Origin: CAZWBR01 sp964404205
GTDB taxonomy: Bacteria > Bacteroidota > Bacteroidia > Bacteroidales > Prolixibacteraceae
Assembly: GCA_964404205.1 (NCBI GenBank)
Contig: CAYOJD010000038.1
Location: 1-24,381, forward strand
Reading direction: 5' to 3'
Length of the DNA stretch: 24,381 bases
Numbering within the stretch: the first letter of the stretch is position 1; every line of letters starts with the position of its first letter. Below the pieces are notes generated by a model that did no database searches, was not told the DNA's origin, and was given only the letters and a program-made list of their open reading frames with translations. Of this stretch, positions 14,918 to 22,578 are shown piece by piece. Both the position numbers and the translations under genes were made by a program.

Positions 14918-15409
14918 ATGGCAACCAGAAATCTTTCAGATTATAATATCCAGTCGGTCCCTGAAGCCAAAGGTATGAAATTTGGCATTGTCGTTTCGGA
15001 ATGGAACTACGAAGTAACCGGAGCCCTGATGCACGGGGCAGTTGACACCTTGATAAAACATGGTGTTTCAGAAGATGATATCATCGTCAAGCATGTTCCC
15101 GGAAGTTTTGAACTAACCCTTGGGGGCCAGTTATTGGCCGAAAATACTGATGCAGATGCCGTAATCCTGTTGGGGTGTGTCATTCAGGGCGAAACCCGTC
15201 ATTTCGATTTTATTTGTCAGGGAGTGGCCTATGGAGCAACTGAACTAAACCTCAGATTTGGTATTCCGGTCATTTTCGGCGTACTGACTACCGATAACCA
15301 GCAACAGGCTCTCGACCGCGCCGGTGGCAAACATGGCAATAAAGGCGACGAAGCGGCAGTAACAGCCATTAAAATGGTTGCCCTTCGGCGAAGCCTGGCA
15401 AAAGAATAG
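14918..15409 (+). CDS. ribH: 6,7-dimethyl-8-ribityllumazine synthase
   Basis: A 163-residue cytosolic enzyme that condenses 5-amino-6-ribitylaminouracil with 3,4-dihydroxy-2-butanone 4-phosphate, the penultimate step of riboflavin synthesis; it forms pentamers or 60-mers. Visible motifs: VSEWNYEV (substrate-binding Trp), VPGSFELT, GCVIQGETRHFDFI with the general acid/base His95, and FGVLTTDNQQQALDRAG followed by HGNKG. An ATG at 14843 opens the same frame and overlaps the previous stop, but adds 25 residues unlike the family. The ATG at 14918 gives the usual length and lies just after a consensus promoter. No other riboflavin gene is nearby. A strong terminator follows. Confidence 0.97.
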   Translation: MATRNLSDYNIQSVPEAKGMKFGIVVSEWNYEVTGALMHGAVDTLIKHGVSEDDIIVKHVPGSFELTLGGQLLAENTDADAVILLGCVIQGETRHFDFICQGVAYGATELNLRFGIPVIFGVLTTDNQQQALDRAGGKHGNKGDEAAVTAIKMVALRRSLAKE

Positions 15410-15428
15410 CAACTGTGCTAAAAAACAG

Positions 15429-15458
15429 AAAGAGATGGCCTTTCGGTCATCTCTTTTT
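15429..15458. terminator. Bidirectional intrinsic terminator
   Basis: The 12-base strand AAAGAGATGGCC (15429-15440) pairs with GGTCATCTCTTT (15445-15456), with one G-U pair and a TTTC loop, followed by a T-run. The A-run on the other side lets it serve the leftward ABC gene too, which ends at 15487. Confidence 0.9.
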
Positions 15459-15486
15459 GTTTATACGTTCTTGCAATTTCAGACCG

Positions 15487-17307
15487 TTAAAAATTCTGCA
15501 TCGAATGCAACTTATGGTAATAACCTTGCAGTTCGATTAATTCATCATGCGTTCCGCGCTCAACAATCTCGCCTTCGTGGAAAACACAAATTAAATCGGC
15601 ATTCTTGATGGTCGACAAACGGTGAGCAATTACAACAGAAGTGCGGTTTTTCATCAAATTTTCGAGTGCTTCCTGAACCAGTTTTTCCGATTCAGTATCG
15701 AGTGCCGAAGTAGCTTCATCCAGAATCAGAATAGGCGGATTCTTCAGCACGGCTCTGGCGATTGAAATCCGTTGCCGTTGACCGCCCGAAAGTTTACCTC
15801 CGCGGTCGCCAATATTGGTTTGATATCCTTCGGGAGTAGCCATAATAAAATCGTGGGCATTGGCCACTCTGGCAGCCGCCTCAACTTCTTCCTGAGTTGC
15901 ATGTTCAACCCCAAATGCAATATTGTTGTAGAAAGTGTCGTTAAACAGAATGGGATCCTGATTGACATTTCCCATTAAACCACGCAAATCGGCAATCTTA
16001 TAGTTTCGAATATCGGTACCATCGACTAAGATAGTGCCTTCGGAAACGTCGTAAAACCTTGGTAACAAGTCAACGAATGTAGACTTTCCGGAGCCTGACT
16101 GTCCAACCAAAGCCACTGTCTTTCCTTTTTCAATCGTCACATTCACTTTTTTCAACACATCGGCTTCGGTGTATCTGAATGTAACATCAACATAATCAAT
16201 TGATTTATAAAATCTCTTTACTTCAACGGCATCCGGACGATTGACAATATTATTCTCTGCCAGTAAAATCTGGTCGATACGTTCGAGCGAAGCCAATCCC
16301 TTCTGAACCGAATAAAGAGCTGTCGAAAATGATTTAGCCGGATTGATGATGCTGTAAAAGAAAATCAGATAGGTTATAAAATCCTGCGGTGCAAGTGCAC
16401 TCTCGTTGTTTAAGACCAATTTACCGCCATACCAAAGAACAATCACCATCACCATTGTACCCAGAAATTCACTCATCGGGTGGGCCAGATAACGACGCCA
16501 CATTAATTTGTTCATCACGTTGTAATACTCAGTATTCTGGCGGCCAAAGTTGGCTTTAGCTCTCGATTCGGCATTGAAAGCCTTTATGATCCTTAAGCCC
16601 GACAACGATTCTTCGATTGTAGAAAGCAACTCTCCCATCTTCACCTGGCCTCGCATCGACGGTTTTTTCAAGCTTTTGCCCACTTTACCAATCAGGTATC
16701 CCACTACCGGAAGCAGCAGGAAGACAAAAATGGTAAGCTGCCACGACATGGTTATCATCACGATCAATGAAGAAATAATTATCAATGGCTCTTTGAACAA
16801 CATTTCAAGCGAATTCATAATCGAGTTGTCAATCTCCTGAACATCGCCTGTCATTCGTGCTATGATATCGCCCTTTCGCTCTTCCGAAAAGAACCCGAGC
16901 GGCAAATGTAATATCTTGTGATAGATTTGATTGCGTATGTCGCGCACAACCCCGTTCCGCATCGGCACCATCACAAACATAGCCAGATAGGTAAAACCAA
17001 CTTTCAGCAGAACCATGGCGACAATGAAAAAACCAAAGAAGATTAGGGTATTTTCAGGCCCATATTCCAACTTCATATCACTAATCAGATAGTTGAAATT
17101 GGCTTTCAGGCTTTCCAAATTGAATTCCCAACTGACAGGTTTGTCGACTTCGGGCTGAGTGCCAAACAAAATACCCAATACCGGACTGATGGCAATAAAC
17201 TGAAATACCCCAAATAAAGCACCCAGAATATTAAACAGCATATTCAGGAAAACGTACGATTTGTATGGGGGCAAAAACCGGCCAAAAAGGCGGAATAATC
17301 CTTTCAT
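15487..17307 (-). CDS. ABC exporter half-transporter, MsbA-type (TMD-NBD fusion)
   Basis: A 606-residue inner-membrane ABC transporter with fused domains. Six TM helices lie in about residues 15-330, starting near the VFLNMLFNILGALFG segment. The nucleotide-binding domain follows: Walker A GQSGSGKST (402-410), Q-loop NVNQDP, signature LSGGQRQR (506 onward), Walker B ILILDEATSALD (about 526-537) and switch His562 (IAHRLS). It probably acts as a homodimer. Lipid A/lipid flipping (MsbA) is the common guess for such proteins in Bacteroidota, but drug or peptide export cannot be excluded. The frame opens at a TTG (17313); the ATG at 17307 follows purB by 11 bases. It is cotranscribed with purB, with the terminator at 15429-15458. 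Confidence 0.92.
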   Translation of the reverse strand: MKGLFRLFGRFLPPYKSYVFLNMLFNILGALFGVFQFIAISPVLGILFGTQPEVDKPVSWEFNLESLKANFNYLISDMKLEYGPENTLIFFGFFIVAMVLLKVGFTYLAMFVMVPMRNGVVRDIRNQIYHKILHLPLGFFSEERKGDIIARMTGDVQEIDNSIMNSLEMLFKEPLIIISSLIVMITMSWQLTIFVFLLLPVVGYLIGKVGKSLKKPSMRGQVKMGELLSTIEESLSGLRIIKAFNAESRAKANFGRQNTEYYNVMNKLMWRRYLAHPMSEFLGTMVMVIVLWYGGKLVLNNESALAPQDFITYLIFFYSIINPAKSFSTALYSVQKGLASLERIDQILLAENNIVNRPDAVEVKRFYKSIDYVDVTFRYTEADVLKKVNVTIEKGKTVALVGQSGSGKSTFVDLLPRFYDVSEGTILVDGTDIRNYKIADLRGLMGNVNQDPILFNDTFYNNIAFGVEHATQEEVEAAARVANAHDFIMATPEGYQTNIGDRGGKLSGGQRQRISIARAVLKNPPILILDEATSALDTESEKLVQEALENLMKNRTSVVIAHRLSTIKNADLICVFHEGEIVERGTHDELIELQGYYHKLHSMQNF

Positions 17308-17318
17308 CGGCAATAATA

Positions 17319-18668
17319 TTAAATGACTACTCCGGTGTAGTTATGAGGTGTAATTTTCTTTAACTCAGCTTTAATTTTTTCACTAACCTGCAATCCATCA
17401 ATAAACTCGTGCATAACAGCACGATCAATCTTACGGTTAACACGGGTCAAATCCTTTAATGCTTCGTACGGATTGGGATAGCCTTCGCGGCGAAGGACGG
17501 TTTGAATAGCCTCCGCCACTACGCTCCAGTTATCTTCCAAATCGCGCTCAATGGCTTCGTTGTTCAGCAACAGTTTGCCTAATCCCTTCAGTGTCGATTT
17601 AATGGCAAGGATTGTATGCGCGATAGGCACTCCGATATTTCTTAGAACTGTTGAATCTGTCAAATCGCGCTGCAATCTCGATACCGGAAGTTTGGCCGAC
17701 AGATGTTCGAAAACAGCATTGGCAATTCCCAGGTTGCCTTCGGCATTTTCAAAATCGATCGGGTTCACCTTATGTGGCATTGCCGATGACCCCACCTCCC
17801 CTTTTTTGATCTGCTGCTTGAAATAATTCATCGAGATATATGTCCAAAAATCTCGGTCAAGGTCAATCAGGATTGTATTGATCCGTTTCATATTGTCGAA
17901 AATTGCGCCATAGTTATCGTAATGGGCAATCTGAGTGGTAGCCTGTGAACGTTCGAGCTGCAAAGCATCGCGAACAAAGTTATTGGCAAAATCGACCCAA
18001 TCGACTTCGGGATAAGCCACATGATGGGCGTTAAAATTGCCGGTGGCCCCGCCAAACTTGGCGTAACAGGGAATTGATTTGAGCAGTTCGAGTTGCACAT
18101 TCAGCCTTTCGATAAAGACTTTAATCTCCTTTCCCAAACGCGTTGGCGAAGCTGGTTGCCCATGTGTTTTGGCCAACATCGAAATATCTTCCCACGCAAA
18201 AGCCAACTCTTCCAGTTTGGCCACCAGTTCATCAACCAAAGGCGTATAAACATTCTGAATCGCATCGCGAAGCGAGCATGGCACAGCCGTATTATTGATA
18301 TCCTGCGAAGTAAGCCCAAAATGGATAAATTCTTTAAAAACTTCCAAACCAAGTAAATCGAACTTCTCTTTGATGAAATATTCGACTGCCTTCACATCGT
18401 GATTGGTAACTTTCTCAATATCCTTGATACGCTGCGCATCGGCCACCGTGAAATGTTCATAAATCTCACGAAGTGGTTTGATTTTAGCCGTATCGAATGT
18501 GGCAAGCTGCGGCAGCGGAATCTCAGAAAGCGAGATAAAATATTCGATTTCAACGAATACACGATATTTGATTAGGGCATATTCGGAGAAATAGTCGCCC
18601 AACTCCTCCACTTTATCGCGATAACGCCCATCCACAGGCGAAATGGCAGTCAATATTTGTAATTCCAT
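17319..18668 (-). CDS. purB: Adenylosuccinate lyase
   Basis: A 449-residue fumarase/aspartase-superfamily enzyme that removes fumarate from SAICAR and from adenylosuccinate, two steps of AMP synthesis. Evidence: N-terminus LTAISPVDGRY (long E. coli-like PurB type), TSQDINNTAV (about residue 120), KTHGQPASPTRLGKE with His169, and the superfamily signature GSSAMPHKVNP with the mobile-loop catalytic Ser294/295. The frame begins at a GTG (18677); the ATG at 18668 gives the family-typical MELQILTAIS start. It shares a 184-base divergent region with mqnA and leads an operon with the ABC exporter. Confidence 0.97.
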   Translation of the reverse strand: MELQILTAISPVDGRYRDKVEELGDYFSEYALIKYRVFVEIEYFISLSEIPLPQLATFDTAKIKPLREIYEHFTVADAQRIKDIEKVTNHDVKAVEYFIKEKFDLLGLEVFKEFIHFGLTSQDINNTAVPCSLRDAIQNVYTPLVDELVAKLEELAFAWEDISMLAKTHGQPASPTRLGKEIKVFIERLNVQLELLKSIPCYAKFGGATGNFNAHHVAYPEVDWVDFANNFVRDALQLERSQATTQIAHYDNYGAIFDNMKRINTILIDLDRDFWTYISMNYFKQQIKKGEVGSSAMPHKVNPIDFENAEGNLGIANAVFEHLSAKLPVSRLQRDLTDSTVLRNIGVPIAHTILAIKSTLKGLGKLLLNNEAIERDLEDNWSVVAEAIQTVLRREGYPNPYEALKDLTRVNRKIDRAVMHEFIDGLQVSEKIKAELKKITPHNYTGVVI

Positions 18669-18697
18669 ATCATTCACAACATTTATTCAACAAAGGG

Positions 18698-18705
18698 CAA
18701 AATTA
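18698..18705 (-). promoter_or_regulatory. Possible -7 promoter element of purB
   Basis: On the minus strand this reads TAATTTTG, matching TAnnTTTG. The start site would be near 18691, about 22 bases before the ATG. There is no -33 TTTG at the expected distance, so support is only partial. Confidence 0.4.
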
Positions 18706-18756
18706 ACAAAATAGGGTGAAGAATGATAACCATCGCCAACGAATCGATTTTTCTTG

Positions 18757-18768
18757 TTATACGTATAA
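18757..18768. repeat. 12-bp perfect palindrome in divergent region
   Basis: TTATACGTATAA is self-complementary and lies between the divergently transcribed purB and mqnA, upstream of both predicted promoters. Such a site could bind a dimeric regulator. No regulator gene is adjacent and no second copy was noticed. Confidence 0.4.
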
Positions 18769-18821
18769 AACAGATAGGTAATTGGATGTAAAAATTCATC
18801 TTTCACCACCGTTTTCTTTAC

Positions 18822-18829
18822 TACTTTTG
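18822..18829 (+). promoter_or_regulatory. Possible -7 promoter element of mqnA
   Basis: TACTTTTG is an exact TAnnTTTG match. The start site would fall near 18836, about 17 bases before the ATG at 18853. The -33 position holds only TCTT/TTTC sequences. Confidence 0.5.
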
Positions 18830-18852
18830 ACCACTCATTTCAACCAATAACA

Positions 18853-19608
18853 ATGTCAAAGCTTAAAATATCATCAGTATCCTACCTGAATTCCAAACCG
18901 TTTGTCTTCGGGTTACAACATTCACCGCTGCGCAACAACTTCGAACTATCGCTTGACATTCCATCGGTTTGCGCCTCGAAACTGATGGACAATCAGGTTG
19001 ATATCGGACTGGTTCCTGTTGCCGCTATCCCAAAAATTAGCGGTGCCAATATTATTACCGACTATTGTATCGCCTCTTCGGGAAAAGTTCGCACGGTTGT
19101 TCTGGTCAGCGAATCACCTGTTGAACAGATCGAACGGATTGTACTCGACTACCAATCAAGAACATCAGTCAGACTGATAAAAATACTGGCCAAACATTTC
19201 TGGAATATTTCACCGGTATGGGTTGACGGAGCTGAGGGGTATATCGACAATGATATTCATGGAACTACAGCTGGTGTCATTATTGGCGACCGCGTTTTCG
19301 AACACGAAAACCGTTTCCCTTATTTGTATGATCTGGGCGAAATATGGAAAGTGATGACAGGTCTCGATTTTGTGTTTGCCTGCTGGGTGGCCAACAAGCC
19401 CGTTGAGAAAGAACTTATTGTACAATTTAATGAAATCCTGAAATTCGGAATCGAAAATATTCCTCAGGTAATCGATGAATACCAGCAACTTTATCCCAAT
19501 TACAGGCTGGATAACTATTTTACAGAGAATATATTTTATGTTTTTGATGAATCGAAGCGAAAAGGATTGGAATTGTTTTGGAAATACAACGAAAATTTGG
19601 AACTTTAG
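18853..19608 (+). CDS. mqnA: Chorismate dehydratase of the futalosine menaquinone pathway (MqnA)
   Basis: A 251-residue cytosolic protein of the MqnA/MqnD family with a periplasmic-binding-protein-like fold. MqnA converts chorismate to 3-[(1-carboxyvinyl)oxy]benzoate, the first step of the futalosine route to menaquinone. Visible: KISSVSYLNSKPF at the start, DIGLVPVAAIP, the GKVRTVVLVS strand, GVIIGDRVFE, and DLGEIWKVMTGLDFVFACW, all typical of MqnA rather than MqnD. There is no signal peptide, and the length is right for the family. It is the first gene of a rightward run, 16 bases before the NfeD gene. Other menaquinone genes are not in the window. Confidence 0.93.
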   Translation: MSKLKISSVSYLNSKPFVFGLQHSPLRNNFELSLDIPSVCASKLMDNQVDIGLVPVAAIPKISGANIITDYCIASSGKVRTVVLVSESPVEQIERIVLDYQSRTSVRLIKILAKHFWNISPVWVDGAEGYIDNDIHGTTAGVIIGDRVFEHENRFPYLYDLGEIWKVMTGLDFVFACWVANKPVEKELIVQFNEILKFGIENIPQVIDEYQQLYPNYRLDNYFTENIFYVFDESKRKGLELFWKYNENLEL

Positions 19609-19624
19609 AAAAAAGATAAAACCC

Positions 19625-21031
19625 ATGCGCAGTGTAACCTTACTCTTTATCTGCATTTTCAGCCTAAACACGCTTTGGGCATCATCTGAAACAGTAACTT
19701 CAGGCGAAAAAGTTGTCTATCTGTTCAATATTCGCGAAAACATAGCCCCCGGAATCTGGCGCCAGACACAAAAAGCCTTCGCTGAAGCCGAATCGATGAA
19801 AGCCGATTTGATTGTCATCCGTATGAACACTTACGGCGGCACGGTACTCGATGCCGACTCTATCCGTACCAAAATTCTGAACTGCCCTATTCCCGTTTAT
19901 GTCTTTGTTGACAACAACGCCGCCTCGGCCGGGGCATTGATATCCATTGCCTGCGACAGTATTTATATGCGCGAAGGGGGAAATATAGGGGCAGCCACCG
20001 TAGTAAACCAAACCGGTGAGCCAATGCCCGACAAATACCAGAGCTACATGCGCTCCATCATGCGCTCGACAGCCGAAGCGCAGGGCAAAGTTACGGTGGT
20101 AAACGGAAACGATACCATAACCCAGTGGCGCCGCAACCCGCATATTGCCGAAGCAATGGTTGACGAAAGCATTTATATCGAAGGGATTATCGATTCGGGA
20201 AAGGTATTGACCATGACACCCACCGAAGCCGTCAAATATGGATTTTGTGAAGGAATACGCACTGATGTACAAGATGTTATCGAGAAGGCCGGCATTTCAG
20301 CATATACCATAAGCGAATACAAAACCACCCTGCTCGATAAAATCATTGGCTTTCTGGTTAACCCCGTTGTTTCAGGATTACTGATTATGGCCATCATTGG
20401 CGGCATCTATTTCGAGATGCAAACTCCGGGTATTGGCTTTCCGCTGGGTGTAGCCATCACTGCTGCAGTACTCTTCTTTGCCCCCCTTTATCTCGAAGGA
20501 TTGGCCGAACACTGGGAAATACTGGCTTTTGTTATTGGACTCATATTGATTGCCGCCGAAATATTTGTGATACCCGGATTTGGCATTGCCGGGATTTCGG
20601 GGATTATACTGGCCCTTGGCGGCCTGATTCTAAGCCTTCTGAATAATGTAAAATTTAACTTCGAAGCCGTTGATCCTGTCGATGCCTTTATCTCGGTAAC
20701 GACTGTGCTGGTTGCCGTAACATCGGCGTTCTTCCTTTCGATATGGGCCAGTTCGAAGCTTTTTGCCGCCCAAAAAGGGGTTTTCAGCCATCTGGCACTC
20801 CATACCACCCAGCAAACCAGCGAAGGCTATATTGGAGTTGAGCAGGTTGCTCCCGAGATTGTTGGAAAAACCGGGGTAGCAGAAACCGTACTTCGTCCAT
20901 CGGGAAAAGTTACTGTCGACAACGAAATCTACGATGCGGTAACCGAAGGAGCCTTTATTTCGCAAGGCGAAAAGGTTCGGGTTACCCGATACGAAACCGG
21001 GCAAGTTTATGTGGTCAAAGCCGATAAATAG
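19625..21031 (+). CDS. Full-length NfeD membrane serine protease (ClpP-like + NfeD OB domain)
   Basis: A 468-residue membrane protein. A signal peptide or first TM segment lies at residues 1-20. A ClpP/SppA-class protease domain (about 28-230) carries the nucleophile Ser101 in NNAASAGALIS. Its partner Lys is likely about 137 (MPDKYQS), by analogy with archaeal NfeD (PH1510). TM segments span about 242-345 and 355-385, and the C-terminal OB-fold NfeD domain fills about 400-468 (GYIGVEQVAPE, then GEKVRVTRYETGQVYVV). NfeD proteins usually work with SPFH/flotillin-type proteins in membrane quality control; no such gene is adjacent here. The frame is open from 19475 inside mqnA, but the ATG at 19625 gives the signal peptide and a 16-base gap. 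Cotranscription with mqnA is likely. Confidence 0.93.
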   Translation: MRSVTLLFICIFSLNTLWASSETVTSGEKVVYLFNIRENIAPGIWRQTQKAFAEAESMKADLIVIRMNTYGGTVLDADSIRTKILNCPIPVYVFVDNNAASAGALISIACDSIYMREGGNIGAATVVNQTGEPMPDKYQSYMRSIMRSTAEAQGKVTVVNGNDTITQWRRNPHIAEAMVDESIYIEGIIDSGKVLTMTPTEAVKYGFCEGIRTDVQDVIEKAGISAYTISEYKTTLLDKIIGFLVNPVVSGLLIMAIIGGIYFEMQTPGIGFPLGVAITAAVLFFAPLYLEGLAEHWEILAFVIGLILIAAEIFVIPGFGIAGISGIILALGGLILSLLNNVKFNFEAVDPVDAFISVTTVLVAVTSAFFLSIWASSKLFAAQKGVFSHLALHTTQQTSEGYIGVEQVAPEIVGKTGVAETVLRPSGKVTVDNEIYDAVTEGAFISQGEKVRVTRYETGQVYVVKADK

Positions 21032-21063
21032 ATAACAACCAACAAAACAACTACTTACCGACT

Positions 21064-21741
21064 ATGGATTCAATCAACCAGATTATTAACAGCAATACGA
21101 TCGATCAATCGACTATTGTGCTTCGCTTGATTGTTTCGACTGCAATTGGAACCATAATCGGGCTGGAACGCGAAACCCATCGCCAGCCGGCAGGGTTACG
21201 CACCCATATCCTGATTTGTTTAGGCTCAACATTACTGATGCTTATCTCCATATTTATCCCTCAGCAGTTCGAGAACTTTCGCAACGGGGATCCGGGTCGT
21301 ATTGCAGCCCAAGTGGTTTCGGGAATTGGGTTTCTGGGTGCCGGAGCCATTCTTAAGATGGGGGTAAACATTCGCGGGCTCACTACAGCCGCCTCCATCT
21401 GGTCGGTCTCGGCCATTGGCCTGGCCATTGGTGCCGGTATGTTTTATGCGGCAATCATCGCTGCCTTTATTGTCTTACTGGTACTGATGATCTTCGAGAC
21501 TTTCGAAAAGAAGATTTTCAAACCCAAAAATTACAAGCGTTTCGAGATAACCGGACCAGGTAATATTTCAATCGAAACCCTCGAAAAAGTATTTCAGGCT
21601 TTCAGGATACAGGTGATGACAATAGAAATGGAGAAAGATATCCCCAACAACCAAACTGTTTTTCAGGTGCTTGTCCATATATACGTAGACAAAAAACTGC
21701 CAATTGTCGTCGACAGGCTCTGCGAAAATGCAGGAGTGTAA
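21064..21741 (+). CDS. MgtC/SapB family membrane protein
   Basis: A 225-residue inner-membrane protein. Four to five hydrophobic segments lie in residues 18-145. Family-typical signatures are GLERETHRQPAGLRTH, then AAQVVSGIGFLGAGAI and RGLTTAASIWSVSAIGLA. A soluble C-terminal domain of about 75 residues (KRFEITGPGNISIETLEKV, then FQVLVHIYVD) resembles the ACT-like tail of MgtC-type proteins. MgtC proteins are tied to growth at low Mg2+ and to modulation of membrane ATPases or potential; they do not clearly transport Mg2+. It lies 32 bases after the NfeD gene on the same strand. No Mg2+ riboswitch or P-type ATPase gene is seen nearby. Confidence 0.9.
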   Translation: MDSINQIINSNTIDQSTIVLRLIVSTAIGTIIGLERETHRQPAGLRTHILICLGSTLLMLISIFIPQQFENFRNGDPGRIAAQVVSGIGFLGAGAILKMGVNIRGLTTAASIWSVSAIGLAIGAGMFYAAIIAAFIVLLVLMIFETFEKKIFKPKNYKRFEITGPGNISIETLEKVFQAFRIQVMTIEMEKDIPNNQTVFQVLVHIYVDKKLPIVVDRLCENAGV

Positions 21742-21776
21742 AAGGTTAAAGTAATTTTACCTCAGTAAAGGCTGCT

Positions 21777-22244
21777 TCAGCGTTGTTGCAACTGTTTCAA
21801 CAAACCGGCGCAGGCATCTTCCAGAATATCAAGGACGAGTTCGAACCCATCGGCTCCTCCGTAATAAGGGTCGGGCACTTCGTTTAGCTGATGACGGGTA
21901 CAGAAATCGGTCATCCGGACGATTTTAGCCAGTTTCTCATCCGAACGGACCATTGACCGAAGGTCCAGAATATTCTGTCCATCCATCCCGACAATCATAT
22001 CAAACCGGTCAAAATCGGATGGGATTACCTGTCGCGAAATGGAGGTAACCTTATACCCCCTGCGCGAAGCATGCGCCCTCATACGTGAATCGGCCATTTC
22101 GCCGGCATGATAACCAATAATACCGGCAGAGTCGCACACGAACTGCTTTTTTATCCCGGCTTTTTCAATCAGGTGGTTCATAATGGCCTCAGCACCCGGC
22201 GAGCGACATATATTCCCTAGACAGACAAAAAGGATACGCTTCAT
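21777..22244 (-). CDS. Low-molecular-weight protein tyrosine phosphatase
   Basis: A 155-residue cytosolic phosphatase. The catalytic P-loop CX5R is at Cys8-Arg14 (CLGNICRS) close to the N-terminus, and the general-acid Asp is in VPDPYYGG near residue 125. Both are diagnostic. Length matches the family (150-160). It starts at an ATG and converges on the MgtC gene, with 35 bases between the stop codons. It is not next to a capsule or exopolysaccharide tyrosine kinase, so its substrate cannot be named. The CNICRS-type loop and Tyr pair favour a PTP over an arsenate reductase. Confidence 0.94.
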   Translation of the reverse strand: MKRILFVCLGNICRSPGAEAIMNHLIEKAGIKKQFVCDSAGIIGYHAGEMADSRMRAHASRRGYKVTSISRQVIPSDFDRFDMIVGMDGQNILDLRSMVRSDEKLAKIVRMTDFCTRHQLNEVPDPYYGGADGFELVLDILEDACAGLLKQLQQR

Positions 22245-22578
22245 TAATCCAACTTGTTATTTGCCAATAAACGATTCATCGACAAGGTTATCGATTTGAT
22301 ATTTAATTTTCCGGCAAATATCTGATAAAAGATTGAAACATCCCCAAAACTTTAAGTTCATTCCAAATAAGCAATTGTAGATATCAATCTTTTTTTTTGT
22401 GGAGGGCAATTCAAATTATTTGATATTTTTGGAGCGGTTTGGAAGATTGAGATCGATAAAAATTATTTGCCTCTTACGTACAATTTAAAACTCTTTTATA
22501 CGAGTCGCAATAAATTTATTATCAACAGGTTTCTTTTGCTTTCAATATTTGATTTAACAAACTAACAATTTTTATGAC
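22245..22578. other. 334-base AT-rich divergent intergenic region
   Basis: It separates the leftward phosphatase from the rightward pyrophosphatase. It contains an ATATC-AATC segment with a run of nine or more T (about 22381-22398), a matching AGATTGA (22444-22450) that could pair with TCAATCT (22384-22390), and one -7-like element (22424-22431). I see no gene, tRNA or known riboswitch. The long leader before the pyrophosphatase (about 140 bases if that promoter is used) is unexplained. Confidence 0.55.
22424..22431 (+). promoter_or_regulatory. Possible -7 promoter element of the pyrophosphatase gene
   Basis: TATTTTTG matches TAnnTTTG, but the nearest TTTG (22396-22399) is 24 bases upstream rather than 19. 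If used, the leader would be about 140 bases. Confidence 0.3.

Noticed and set aside
19210..19671. Leftward 153-codon open frame, and a longer 190-codon one at 19700-20272
   Set aside because: Both lie fully antisense to mqnA and the NfeD gene, which have clear family motifs; they are codon-bias shadows.
21742..21776. Possible terminator between the MgtC and phosphatase genes
   Set aside because: AGGTTAAA/TTTTACCT gives only an 8-bp AT-rich stem with a mismatch and no T-run of note, too weak to call.
22245..22578. A riboswitch or small RNA in the long pyrophosphatase leader
   Set aside because: Apart from a 7-base complementarity and a T-run there is no ordered set of stems or known consensus.
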